64,000 bases of DNA, from positions 930,001 to 994,000 of the forward strand of contig JAKJHU010000107.1 in assembly GCA_022316685.1 (NCBI GenBank), written 5' to 3'. Under the pieces are notes generated by a model. The model saw only the letters and a list, made by a program, of their open reading frames with translations. It had not been told where the DNA came from and made no database searches. The stretch comes from Progne subis subis (lineage: Eukaryota > Chordata > Aves > Passeriformes > Hirundinidae). Position 1 is the stretch's first letter. Each line of letters starts with the position of its first letter. The translations under genes and the position numbers were made by a program. Below are positions 36,501-47,948 of the stretch, in pieces.

Positions 36501-38497
36501 TCCTTGATATTATTCTTTCTTGACCATGAACTTTCTGAACACCTGTTAAAGTCTCTCACTAGTTATTACTAGTTACTTAATCCTGAACACTAATACATCA
36601 CCTGGCATTAAAGTTCTGCAAAAAAGTTAAGTAGAGATTTTTTTTAAGTTTTTTAGATGTGGACTGGACCACTTGGAGCATTTGGAGGAATGAGACAGAG
36701 CTGCTCAGGTAAAAGGAATGAAGGAGGCCGAGAATTCACTTTTTTTACTCTCCCAAATTTCGAACTTGAATTTTTTGGCTTTTCATAGCTGCTGAATCCC
36801 CTAAAGTGTATTTCCGTGGATGAGCTTCTACCAGTTTCTACAAAATAATCAGATTCTTGCAGTGTGACAGTGTAGAATAGCCTTGTGGTTTGCATATTCA
36901 GTATCAGCATGTGTCATTTAAAGTTATGATCCTTTTCTTCAGTGAAAGAGATGGATGATGCCCAGCTTTGTGTTTACCCCAGCCACCCCAGCAGACCTTC
37001 AGCTGACTGTGTCAAAAGATAGTCGAGATATAATGTGCTTACAATGTGTTAAATAAGTGTTCACAGAGAGACAAGGAAGACCTGATGTGACGAAAGACTG
37101 CTTTTCTTCCTTTAAAGCAATATGATACAAGAGAGCAACTTAAAAAAAAGTTGGAAAAAATATCGCACAATGGAAGGAGGTAGTAATTAGTCTTAGTTTG
37201 AGGAGAGCAAGACACAAATCTCACCCCAGTAATACAAATGCTGAAAAAGGGGATGTGGTTAAAAACATTTATGGTGGTACCTGCTAAGAGAATGAGGTGG
37301 GACTTCCCTTTCAAGGGAAGGTGTGAGACCTTGGTGAAGATAATAAGAATAATGTTTGACTCCAAACCCACACCCTTGTGTTTCAAGCCACAGTGTGCTT
37401 TAGAAGAAGTCTGCTTTCCTTTATCAGATTTGAGAAACACAAGGTATCTGACTTCAAATTATATAACAACTCATATTGTCTATTTAAACTGTCTGTGTTT
37501 TGAGTAAATAAAAGGCAAACAAGAGATAATGTCATGAAATGGGAAGAAGAAATATTTTTGAGTCATAAAAATGGTTTGGCATGCTTCTCAATATTCTTGG
37601 AAGTTTACATGGAAACAGAAAAAGGTCAGTCTTATTTTTGTTCATGATATATTTTTTCTTCTGTCTTGAGTTTTATTTTCATTTTAAATTCCTTTTAGAC
37701 ACCTCCAGAAGCAGAGGCAGAAAGCTGAGGGGGACAAAATAGCTTCTCTAGTAGATATCAAACAGATAAACTCTGACTTGAATCATTATTTTTATTACTT
37801 TTTTTTTAAGTTTGTTTGGAGTTTTCATCCCACACACCCTGATGCTTCTGTTGTTTGGCTTTTTACTCTCCTCCATCCTTTCCCACTCTAGATTACCTTA
37901 GCAAGTAAGGAGTTTTTTCCTACATGGGTATTATCTGGGCTGATGAGCCTGAATGATAGGTCTCCCAGGGGCCTGAGGTACCTCCTTCTCATGACTTTTT
38001 CCAGTAGAGGCATCTTTCAGACTCGATCCTGCCAGTGTCTTCCCCATCCCTTTGCTGTGTTTCCCACTCCTCAGTGAAACTTGTCCATTCTGAGGATATT
38101 GCCCTGAGTTACCAGTCTCTTTGCAATGGACAGAAATCCTTGTTCATCACAATTATGCCTATCTGCCTCACTAGTAACACAAACACAATTTACTTTGTTG
38201 GTATGTTTTGCTAACATAGATGCCAAATTCTAACCAGCTAGGAGACATACGCACAGAGGCAAGTGTGGGAAGAGAAAGTATTTTGCATAGAAATATGCAC
38301 AGAAGAAATATGGAGAATGTGGGGTGGGAATAACCTTAGCGAGCTCTAGCAATTGACAAGCCTCTCCTAAAAGGAGGTGCAGTTTGCCTTCTGTGCTCAG
38401 TAGGTATTCACACCTCTCAGAAGATTTCAGAGACTGTCCTCAGCATGTGCTAGGTCTGACAGAGGCTCAGACGTGCCTAGGCTGGAGGAAGGAAGTG

Positions 38498-38560
38498 CAA
38501 TGTCCGTGCTCATTGCAAGATGACCTTTAAAGTCCCTTTGAACCCAAACCATTCTATGAG
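38498..38560 (+). mobile_element. CR1 LINE 3'-end fragment
   Basis: 'ctcattgcaagatgaccttt', then 'aaagtccctttgaaccc', then 'aaaccattctatgag', the CR1 terminal order in sense. About 60 bp. Confidence 0.8.
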
Positions 38561-38996
38561 TCTTTGTGTTATGTTACTGAGGCGTGGAGGCAGAGGAATA
38601 ATTGATCTGGATGACAGATAATATAAAAGAGGCACAGAAAAACTGTAGGAGGAGTGGTAGAGTTAAGAGGAACTATATTTAGAAATTTAGAAAGCTAGTA
38701 AACATACACTAGAAAACATTACCAGCCTGTGCTAGAGCGGGGAGAGAATAACAGGGAAAACCATGCAAACGAAAAAAGATGAGGAACATAACTTAGCCAC
38801 ACACTGTGCAGGCTAATCACTACTATTGGATGAATATAACCTGTAAGAACTGCCTTAGTTAAAATACAGAAAACACTTCAAATCCTTTGGATTTTTTCCT
38901 GACCTTAGTCACTCTTTTGAGACAAGAGGGCCTCAGAACAGGTGCAGGCTTGGGGAGCAGGAGAACCCAAAGTATCCTGGGCCCAGAATTATCTGA

Positions 38997-39090
38997 ATGA
39001 CCTGATCTACTTGAAGATGTCCCTGCTCATTGCAGAGGGCATGGGCTAGGTGACCTCTTCCAACCCAAACTATTCTATTATTCTATCATG
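38997..39090 (+). mobile_element. CR1 LINE 3'-end fragment
   Basis: 'gatgtccctgctcattgcag', 'tgacctcttccaacccaaac' and a terminal 'attctattattctatcatga', which keeps the short tandem ending typical of CR1. It lies 440 bp from the copy at 38498, in the same orientation. Confidence 0.85.
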
Positions 39091-40720
39091 ATCTATGGAG
39101 AGCACAGTCTGTGCTCAAATCATCACTGAGACCAATACTCAGACCTGGACTAAATCTAATTTCATTTTTCCTGACTGAATCTTAATCTGGAAATTTATTT
39201 TAAATGTGCTTCAGGGAATAACTCAATTGACATATATAATTTAAAATAAGTGGACTAAACTGAGGAACTGTAATATGATCCCTTATAGGAAGCTTATCCT
39301 TCTTCATAGGCTGTTTTAGTCTGGCTATTTTTTGCTAGCTGAATTGACTTCAGTCTTTTTGTTCACACTTCCTTAAAGTACAGCACTGAGGTGTTGTTCC
39401 TGTGCTTCAGCCATCTTGCAGTCCGGCCCTAGTGAGATACCTGGCTGTGCCATCCTGCTGACAGATTATGACCAGTGGATTGACTTTGAGTCACCCTGCA
39501 GTCCTTCCTGTCACTCCTGCTCTGCAAGAAAAGAAAACTGTGCAAGTGCTTTTTCTGGTGCAGCTTACTCTCCTGTTTTGAGGGAGGAAGGCTCTGTATT
39601 TGGGAACAAGGAGTGTCAGTGTCTGTCAGAAAGAGCCTTATGCTATCCAGCCAGCACAAGGTTATCACCAAAGTTATTGCTGATTGTCCTATTTTTCTTT
39701 ATTTTACGGAACTGAGGAGCTGCACAGGTCTGTCAGCCAGTTTTATTCTCCACTGAGAATATTATTTGCCTACTGAACAGTTTGCTTGCATTTCTAGTAC
39801 AGCTACTAGTCAAGACAGGAGACGCTGACATATCGAGACACCTCAAAAACTTGTATAAAACTTCTTGAGTCACAGCCTAACTACAGTGGTAACTTAGGGC
39901 TGTCAGATTAGGAAGTTTGGCTCCCATTGCCACCCTCTACTTGTTCATTTTCAAACTGAACCCCTGTTTTCTATGGATAAATATGATCATTGCTTCAATG
40001 CAAATAATTTATACACTGTCATTAGTTATTAAGACTGACAATGTATTTTTAAGGTGATTTTTTCCCTTTCTCCCTGGCCAGGGTGAATCAAACCCATGGA
40101 TTGTACATTGTACAAAGTGGCCTGATACTTTGCATTTTCATGAATAAAGTGTCAAACTTCTGGGTGATATTACACACAGACACTGTGTACAGACAATGGC
40201 TGTTTATTTCCATTAGGGGAGAATTTGATGTGTTCTGTGTGCTATTCAAGACATGAAAGTTGTTGTTGGTGTTGTGCGTGGGATTTAGCGATATAAATTA
40301 GGCTTTTTCTCAGTAAGGCCATGAAACTGATTTAGACTTGTGTTTTTTTCAAGGGAGAAAAGTGGGTTTAATCAGTCCAGGTATCAAAATCTGTGCCTCA
40401 TTGATCAGAAGCATGTGTTGCTTGTTATGTGGAAAATTAAAGAAATCTCAGTTATAGCCTCATAAATTTGGATGCTTTGTATTCTGACATAGAGTAGTTT
40501 TTTCATTATTGAGGAAGTAGGTCTGATACCACAAAATGGTTTTGCTTCATCAAGGTAATACATAGAAGAATAACTGAATCCTTAAATAACAAAGGTATTT
40601 GAACAGTCACAGCAAGGGGCAAAGCAAACCAAGTGACACTTAAATGGAATTTTTTTCTAATTAGCAGAGTCCCACACTTCTAAGGAGATTAAAAAGCAAA
40701 GTGATTTAAAAGTTCAGAGG

Positions 40721-41139
40721 GCTAGAGGACTTCTCTGAAGACACGCTATGGAAGCTGGATTTGTTCAGCCAGGAAAAGAGAAGGCTCTGCGGAGACCCTG
40801 TTGTGGCCTTCTAGTACTTAAAGGGGGCTTATAAAAATGAAGAAGAGCAACCTTTTACATGGGTAGATAGTGATGGGACAAGGCAGAATGGTTTAACACT
40901 GAAAAAGGAGAAATTTAGATGAGATATTAGGAAGAAATTCTTTACTCAGAGTGTAGGGTAGGGAGGCACAGGAACAGGTTGCCCGGAGAAGCTGTGGATG
41001 TGCCATTCCTCAAAGTGTTCAAGGCTGGGATGGATGGAGTCCTGAGCAATCTGATGGGTGGCATTCCTGCCCATGGCAGTGGGATTTGAACTACATAGTC
41101 CTTAAGCGCCCTTCCAAACCAAGCCTTCCTATGAATATC
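40721..41139 (+). mobile_element. CR1 LINE 3' end, about 420 bp
   Basis: The longest clean CR1 block in the window: 'ttgttcagccaggaaaagag', 'agtacttaaagggggcttat', 'aggaagaaattctttactca', 'ggaacaggttgcccggagaa', 'cctgcccatggcagtggga', and an ending 'ttcctatgaat'. It covers the end of ORF2 and the 3'UTR in sense on the + strand. A solo LTR starts only 36 bp further on. Confidence 0.92.
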
Positions 41140-41169
41140 AAATACCCAAATAACAAGTACTATACTTGC

Positions 41170-41724
41170 CAGATTGTCCTGGGGTGACTTTATGATGCTT
41201 GTATCCCCCACTGTCTGTTGTGATTATGTTGGATATTAAGTTCTGTACCTTTAAGACTGGTTCTGGGAGTGAAGGGGGAGAAAAAGTAGCGCGCAGTTTG
41301 TTTGCAGAGACTGCACGTGCTCCCCCCGCATCCTTCACACAGACACTGCTGTCTGCAGTGGACAGCAGGAGAGAGCTCTCCTTTGCTTTTAGTTAGTTTT
41401 TTGGCTAGCTGAGGCGGAGAAGTTTCCCAGGACTGTGGATTTTCTTTTTCTTGGAGCTGCTCGATCCTGCTCTAGACTGAGGGCCCAGAAGAGCCCCGGG
41501 AGCTGACGGCTGCGGCCCACCGGGGCCTGGGACACGGCAGTCCAGCTCCGGGGGGACTGGTAAGAGACTGCGCGAGCCCAGCTGCCCCTTCGCAGATTTT
41601 TCCCACTTTTGTCCAAGGAAATCTTTCCCCGAACCAGCTGGGGGAGGGGCTGCTTGAATTTGCTTTCTAGAGAGACCCCATTAGGAGGTATCTTCCCAAA
41701 TTTGCCCTAAACCAGGACACGGAT
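41170..41724 (+). mobile_element. Solo LTR with CpG-rich core
   Basis: The LTR is 41175-41719 (545 bp), from TGTCCTGG to CCAGGACA, a perfect 8-bp terminal inverted repeat. Flanks CAGAT (41170-41174) and CGGAT (41720-41724) look like a 5-bp target duplication that differs by one G/A change at a CpG, which suggests an ERVL-type insertion. There is no internal region. The 41460-41620 part is GC- and CpG-rich, and 41559/41560 reads ACTG|GTAAGA, a good donor on the + strand. It lies about 7.7 kb upstream of the C4orf19 start codon, in the opposite orientation. I recall the opening sequence from songbird LTRs but cannot name the family. Confidence 0.8.
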
Positions 41725-43149
41725 AAACCATCGAAATGGTATAGCTAATCACCAAAGTATGGCCTACTCACCAAATAAGGAGTGGGAATATGCTGTCATG
41801 ATTTTAACCTTTATTTGTGTTGTGTCATCTGAAAAGGTACACACGTATTAAGTGTTTATCCAGGAAATTTGCGATAGTAATAATTGACAAAAATGTGCAG
41901 CTGCTATCTTTGTAACTACTTTCTACTACTTATCTTTGTTCCAGGATCACAGCAGTAGCAGTCAACCCTAACTGCCGTGTACGTGAAATAATACTATAAT
42001 AGAATAAATGGTGTACTATATCTTTGGATTGTTCATAGCAGCATCCAAGCTAGACTAAAGTCTCCTAGCTGAGAGGTGTGTTTACTGTAGAGGGGTCAGT
42101 TGTGCCCCCTAATTGTGGGTGCATGCTGTGGCATAGGGGAAGAACATCCTGCCAGCGTGGTATCTGCCTGCAATCTGATGAGAAGCTACTTTGGCAGTCG
42201 GGATGGTCAGAGTAATGGAAATACCTGCCTACGCTTGTTTTCTCAAAATGTAGAGAAAAGGTCAGATTTAGTGTGCTCTGCTTATACTGGAAAAATATGT
42301 GCCAATTGTCTTACATATGTGTAGCTGTACTGCCAAGAAACGATACCAGTATAACTGGCAATGGCAGTACCTGCCAGTTGTTAGGTGCCAGTGTAAATAC
42401 TTCAGCTGGAATGGGGAGAACCTGGATTGATGCAAATGCAACATTAGAAACTGCTCCACTTCTTTACAGCTGCCCTCTTGCCATACCTTCAGGCAACTAG
42501 CTGTGTTTTTTTCAGATCCTGATGGGTTTTCTTCTCCCACATTGCCCCTTCACATTCTTGCTTTTTCATGCAGCTGTTTTGCCCCAAACTGAGAGGCAGC
42601 AGTGGGCAGGTCTCAAGGCAGGGAAGTTTGGGTGTTACCAGTACTGCCTGAACACACCTGCTCTTGTTGTTTGTGGGTGTGTTGGCAGAAGGGAAAGGTA
42701 ATGAAAAGTAGATGCTATCAGTTTTACAAAAGGTGTTCTGTTTTGATTTGTAACTGTTAGTCATTGCCTAAGCTAATAATAATATGCTTAAGTCCTATGT
42801 TAAGTCCTGTTAGGCTTCTCCCAACAATGTCCTTCTTTTCAAATCAGTAAGGTCAGCCAGATCTTATGCTTACTCCTGGTGGCTTCCTGACCGTATTAGT
42901 CAGCATATGAAGTGCCATGTTTTATTCTTTCTACCTTGATTGTTTCAGGGTTTGTTTGTGTTGCTGTTGCTTTTGTTTTTAGTTAGTTAGTTTATTCTTT
43001 GTTTTGTTTTTAAGAAGTCATTCTTGTACTATTTCATTCACTACTATCTCAGTCGGTAGCTGTCGACTGTTTTACAAGCAGTTGAGAGAGAAAGGCCAGC
43101 TCACCCGAGAGGTGGGCCTTCTTGTGAGGTGGTACTGCTGCCACAGAGT

Positions 43150-43163
43150 GCCCTAGAGGGCGC
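43150..43163 (+). promoter_or_regulatory. Candidate CTCF site
   Basis: GCCCTAGAGGGCGC matches the core CTCF consensus CCASYAGRKGGCRS at 12 of 14 positions, including the whole AGRKGGCRS part. It lies in non-repetitive DNA between C4orf19 and the next gene. Matching by eye gives false positives at a fair rate. Confidence 0.4.
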
Positions 43164-44190
43164 AAGGGCTGCAACTTGGAGGTGATCTGAACATAGAATT
43201 TTTTTCCTGTTATGCTCTTTGCAATTGATTTTAAATATTTATAAGATACTTTAAAGGAAATACATTCTCTCTTACTAGTTCCTCATTATTCACAGCACTA
43301 GGTCACAGCACATTTCCCTACCCACATTATTTACCATACAAAATGATTTTTTTATTTTCAAAGAGTAAAAGCAAGAGTGGGGAAAAGGGTAAAACTCCCA
43401 CAATCATTAGCCAGTTTGCATAAAGGAAAACGAAATATAGCTGGTAGCATACACTCGTTCATTTCCTCTTCAGCTAAGCTTGTTTTCTACATTTGGTTTT
43501 ATCAAACTTACACAGTCTAGTACTTAAATTACTGAAGTTTACATTTCCTGACTTTTAAAATTATCAATCCCATAAAATATAATTGCTTGTTTTAATAGTG
43601 GGGCCTAAAACACTGACTCCTATTTAGTTTTATATTGTATTAAGGCAAACAGAAATGTGCTCCTTCCCAAGGGATTCATGGTCTAAATGTGTGACAAGGC
43701 AGAGGCTAGGGAAGCAGATGGTCATGTAGATGTGAAAGAAACAATCAGCAGAGAAACTATATTTGAGTCAGTAATTGTGTTAGGCTAGACCTGAGTGGGG
43801 ATCTGTGTTTGGCAACACAAGCAGAGCCTAAAATTAGTTATAGCCAATTTTTATGTAACAGAGGGACTCGATCTGAAATGTCATTTCTCTTGAGAGGTTA
43901 AAGTGTCTCTGTGTGATCTTGTGCAGCTGTGCACTTTGGAGGATGGATTCTTGGGTTCCAGCCCTTCACCTGAAAATCCTTGGTTGTATCCAATGTCTTT
44001 TAAAAACATTTAACATAGAAACAGCTCTGGAATCTGGTCTTGAGATGGTGCTGCCATGGGATCTTTTCAATAAATATTTATTTTCTAACTTTGTCCAGTC
44101 TCTGTTTCAGGTCAGCCTTCCTAAGGCAACAGTTTATATTTTGCTCCTTTCCCAATGGCAGGATTGAGAAGCCTGCCTTAGAGCATGCCA

Positions 44191-44222
44191 TACATACATA
44201 TATATATATAGAGAGAGAGAGG
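44191..44222 (+). repeat. (TA)n(GA)n microsatellite
   Basis: tacatacata, then a TA run, then a GA run. The short frames across it are artefacts. Confidence 0.92.
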
Positions 44223-44419
44223 CTAATTTTTTTAGCCTCCTGGAATAATTCCATTTTTATTGTATCAGTTACAATGGATGCTGTTATCAATGAGAAATCC
44301 TACTTGAGACATTAGAAAAATCGAGAATGTTAGATGGTGAGCATGAAAGCTACAGCATACTGCTGTAGGATTTAGTCTGTGAGAAAAACTTCACAAGCCC
44401 GAATGATTCTTAAGTATAT

Positions 44420-44822
44420 TCTGAGGTAATTTGTTCTGTTCAGCCTGCAGGAGACTGAGGGGGAGACCTTATTGCAGGCTACAACTTCCTCATGAGGGGA
44501 AGAAGAGGAGCAGACACTGATTTTTTTCTCTGTGGTGACCAGTTACAGCACAAGAGTTCAGGAACAGCCTGAAGTTGTTTCAGGGGAGGTTTAGGTTGGA
44601 TGTCGGGAAAAGATTCTTCCCTCAGAGCGTGTTTGGGCATTGGAACAGCTCCCCAGGGAAGTGGTCACAGCACCAAGCCTGACAGAGTTCAAGAAGCACT
44701 TGGACAAAACTCTCAGACGCATGGTGTGACTTTTGGGGATGGTGCTGTACAGGGTCAGGAGTTGGACTTGATGATCCTTGTGGGGTCCTTCCCACTCAGC
44801 TTGTTCTGGGATTCTGTGGTTG
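44420..44822 (+). mobile_element. CR1 LINE 3' end, a second subfamily
   Basis: 'tgttcagcctgcaggagact', 'ggagaccttattgcaggcta', 'ggttggatgtcgggaaaaga', 'tcttccctcagagcgtgttt', 'ggtcaggagttggacttgat', 'gatccttgtggggtccttcc' and 'tctgggattctgtgg'. The ending differs from the copy at 40721 and fits a CR1 subfamily with a 'gatccttgtgggtccctt' tail. The element is in sense on the + strand. Confidence 0.9.
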
Positions 44823-47800
44823 TTCCATGTATATTGTCAGACAGTGCCACTTGCAGCATAGTAGCACTCTGTACACTATGAAATCAAGCTCTTTGTTGGC
44901 CCATCTGCTGGAAGCCATTGTGTCTTGTATTTGCCTGTGAGTTCTGTGCAAAAATAATTTATTTGCCTTCTGCAGAAATTTGGGGCCAAAGATAACAGAA
45001 CCCTTAAAATATGCTGTTGAAAGACTTTGAATCTTTAGGTGACCATGGTGCAGGAAAAGGAGAGAGAGGTGGGGATGTCTTATGTTTTAGATATTGTGGA
45101 ATTCTTGTAAGTTAAAATAAGAAAATAAAACTTAGGAAATCAGGAATGAAGTCTAAGCAGCTTAACTCCCGTAATTCTGTCATTTTAGCTTATCAAAAAC
45201 TCTTGGTTGCATATCAGTTCTACGGAAAGTCTCAGTGCTTCTTTATTAGATTGTTTTTTCCCTGTTGAGTCTTTGGAAGTGAGTATGAAGAGACACTGCT
45301 GGAGTTTAGCAGGCCTTTATCCTTTAAGTATGCCGTACATTTTTACTTCAGGGAGCAATATTCTGAAAATAGACTTGGATGTCCATGGAGATTGCTTCAA
45401 ATACAGGATTGGAGTGTTTTGTGTATATGCTTTTGGGCAGGATTTAGGCCATGCAGGATATGTGATCTCAGCTCTGGTATTCAACTGAAGCTTAGTGTGC
45501 CCAAAAATCATCTTGTCCTGAATATTTCAGATGCTTCTGATTTGTTTATATCATATGAAATATTGCTAGTGGCAGATATTGTGGTATGTGGTTGTAGTGC
45601 CCAGAACATCAGCATCTCTTAATACAAAGAAAATTGAATAAAGCCATAAGCAGTTAGAAGGAGTCAATGATTCTATTTTGTAAAAACAAAAGTTAAAAAC
45701 CCTAACCCAGCAAAACCTTGCCCTCCACAGAAAAAGAAACCAGCACCAAAAACCCCCCAAACAAAATAAACTCCTTCCCTCTGCCTGCCCCCCCAAATCC
45801 AACACACTGACCAAGGAAATTTCTAAAAATTGCCAGGATGTTAGGCTTTTGTGCTCGACCATTTAATGGCATAACCTGCAGCTTTTTATAGGGCAACTGT
45901 TAGAAGTCAGTGTGCTCTCCTTCTCAAACCAAATGAATCCTTGTATTTTCCAATTAGTTCTCTTTTCCCAAATCACCCTCTTTCCTCTGCTTGCCTTCCA
46001 TTCTTGTTCTTTCCATACCACTTGCCTGCATTTTCACATTTTCTTACGCCAATTTTCACCTGTGTTAAGTGTCTTGGATTTATTCAAATTTGTATTCCTG
46101 TATTTCTTCTGTACAGTGCCTTTTTCTAAGCTTCAGAATGGAAACAGGAAAGCTTCTATTTGCTACATCAGGGAGCTTATGGGTTGGAAAGAAGCACAGT
46201 TCTGTTCTGTCACTAGTGCTTATCGCAGCTGAGCATTGTCATTAGAAAATATTGTGGAGTGCTCTAGAGAGAGATGGTTTATATTGTGAAATGCTGAAGT
46301 CACAATAGTGAATGGTCGGTAACTTTTAAACCTACACAAGGAGAAAAAAAAAGTCTTACCTTTCCGACTGTACTCCATCGACTGCTTTAAAGATTTGTTT
46401 TAAATGTCTTGGTCCTGCAATAGTAAAACACTTTGCAAGTGGTTTTTTCATGCACACAGATAAGTAAGAGGGATACTGAGGCATTAAATGTCTACAGTAA
46501 ACAATGTGGAAATACAACAACCTCCTCTTGGTACAACTGTGAATTTTAAATGTAGACAGTGATCAAATAAATCACTTGAGTAGTATGCTCATCCCCTTGA
46601 GCTGAACTGGAATGCTAACCTGCTTAAAGTGAGCATAAGCTTTGCTACAGTGGATTAGGACTCATGTAGAGTGTTTAAACAATAACAGTAAAATTAGAAA
46701 ACTTTCAAATATGCAGTATTATGGGACTTTTTTCCTATGTGTTTTCTTTTTTCTTTTTCTTTCTGGGAGCCAGGATATTTATAGTATCAGTTAAAACTTC
46801 ATGTGTGCTTGTCAGAACTTCACCCTTCAGATCTTCACAAACTTTGAAACTTAAGAAATGCCTCTGGCATTGCAATAATATTCTAGATATTGGTAAAGCT
46901 GTTGTTTTTCAGACATGTGCTCCAGCTAAACGGAAAGCTCAGGAAAATGTTTTGTATTAAGAATTTCTAAAAAGACATAAATTAATGAGATAATTGTAGA
47001 ATTAGAATATAACAATACTGCAATGCAGATGCTTTTCCTCCTATAAAAATACAAATATTTTCAGTGTTTCTTGAAATGTGACCCCATGTGGATTTGTGTG
47101 TGTATGCAAACCTACAATGACCATTAATTACCAAGTCGTGCTCATTTCTGTGAAATGGGCAACTTATTTTGCTGTGGGCTTTAGAAATTGAGCCATATAC
47201 TTTCTTTCATTCTCAGCATCTCTCTGCATGAGTGATAAGTTGAAAAATCTCAGCGTGGCTTACGTTACTTCACTATGTAACTTCCAGGTTTGAAAGTACC
47301 CCGGCTGTATATATAGTTTCATGATTGTTTTTTGCCTACGAATTCAACAGGACAACACTGCATAGTGTCTGACCCATGGGTGACATTTAGATGACATTCT
47401 ATTCAAAGCCTGAAATATGATTGAAAACTAAATGCAAATTTAAGTGGCCTGGATATCTGATGTGACTCATTGCTAAGGAGAATCTGGGATTCATTAAGCC
47501 TTGATTCACTGTGTTGTTCTGTTGACCTTAGAGCAAGTCACTTAAGTTGTCCTGTATGTCACCATTTCATATCCTTCTCAGAGCTTAATGCTTGTGCTGC
47601 ACTTTGTAGATTTATAGCCCTATTCAATCTTACTATACTGTTACAAAGGGTTGAATGTTTTTGTGCATCTGTTAAAGATATGTTAAAGTGATCAGTACTT
47701 TATGTGAAGTGAATAATAAAACTTATGAAGAATGAGTCATAGTGTGTTCCTGTTTTTATGCAACCTTTTACTGGGATAATTTTTTATCCATTTTGTAGTC

Positions 47801-47917
47801 TATTCTTTTTTTTTTTTTTAATGTAGCTATCATTATTAATTAGTTAGAAGATTCCTCCTCTTAATTTTTGTTCAGATCTCTAATAATCTTGCTTGCAATA
47901 TAATTCTGTCTTGATTT

Positions 47918-47919
<2 letters not shown>

Positions 47920-47948
<29 letters not shown>
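47920..47948 (+). repeat. Poly-T homopolymer (29 T)
   Basis: An uninterrupted T run followed by GTGTAAG. Nothing retroposed is seen beside it. Confidence 0.93.

Noticed and set aside
37039..37440. 133-aa frame on the - strand
   Set aside because: No known family; overlaps an 89-aa frame on the other strand.
39930..39943. CTCF-like match on the - strand
   Set aside because: Two mismatches fall at usually constrained positions; not better than chance by eye.
45700..45720. Possible interstitial telomere repeat (accctaaccc)
   Set aside because: Only about one and a half units; not a repeat array.
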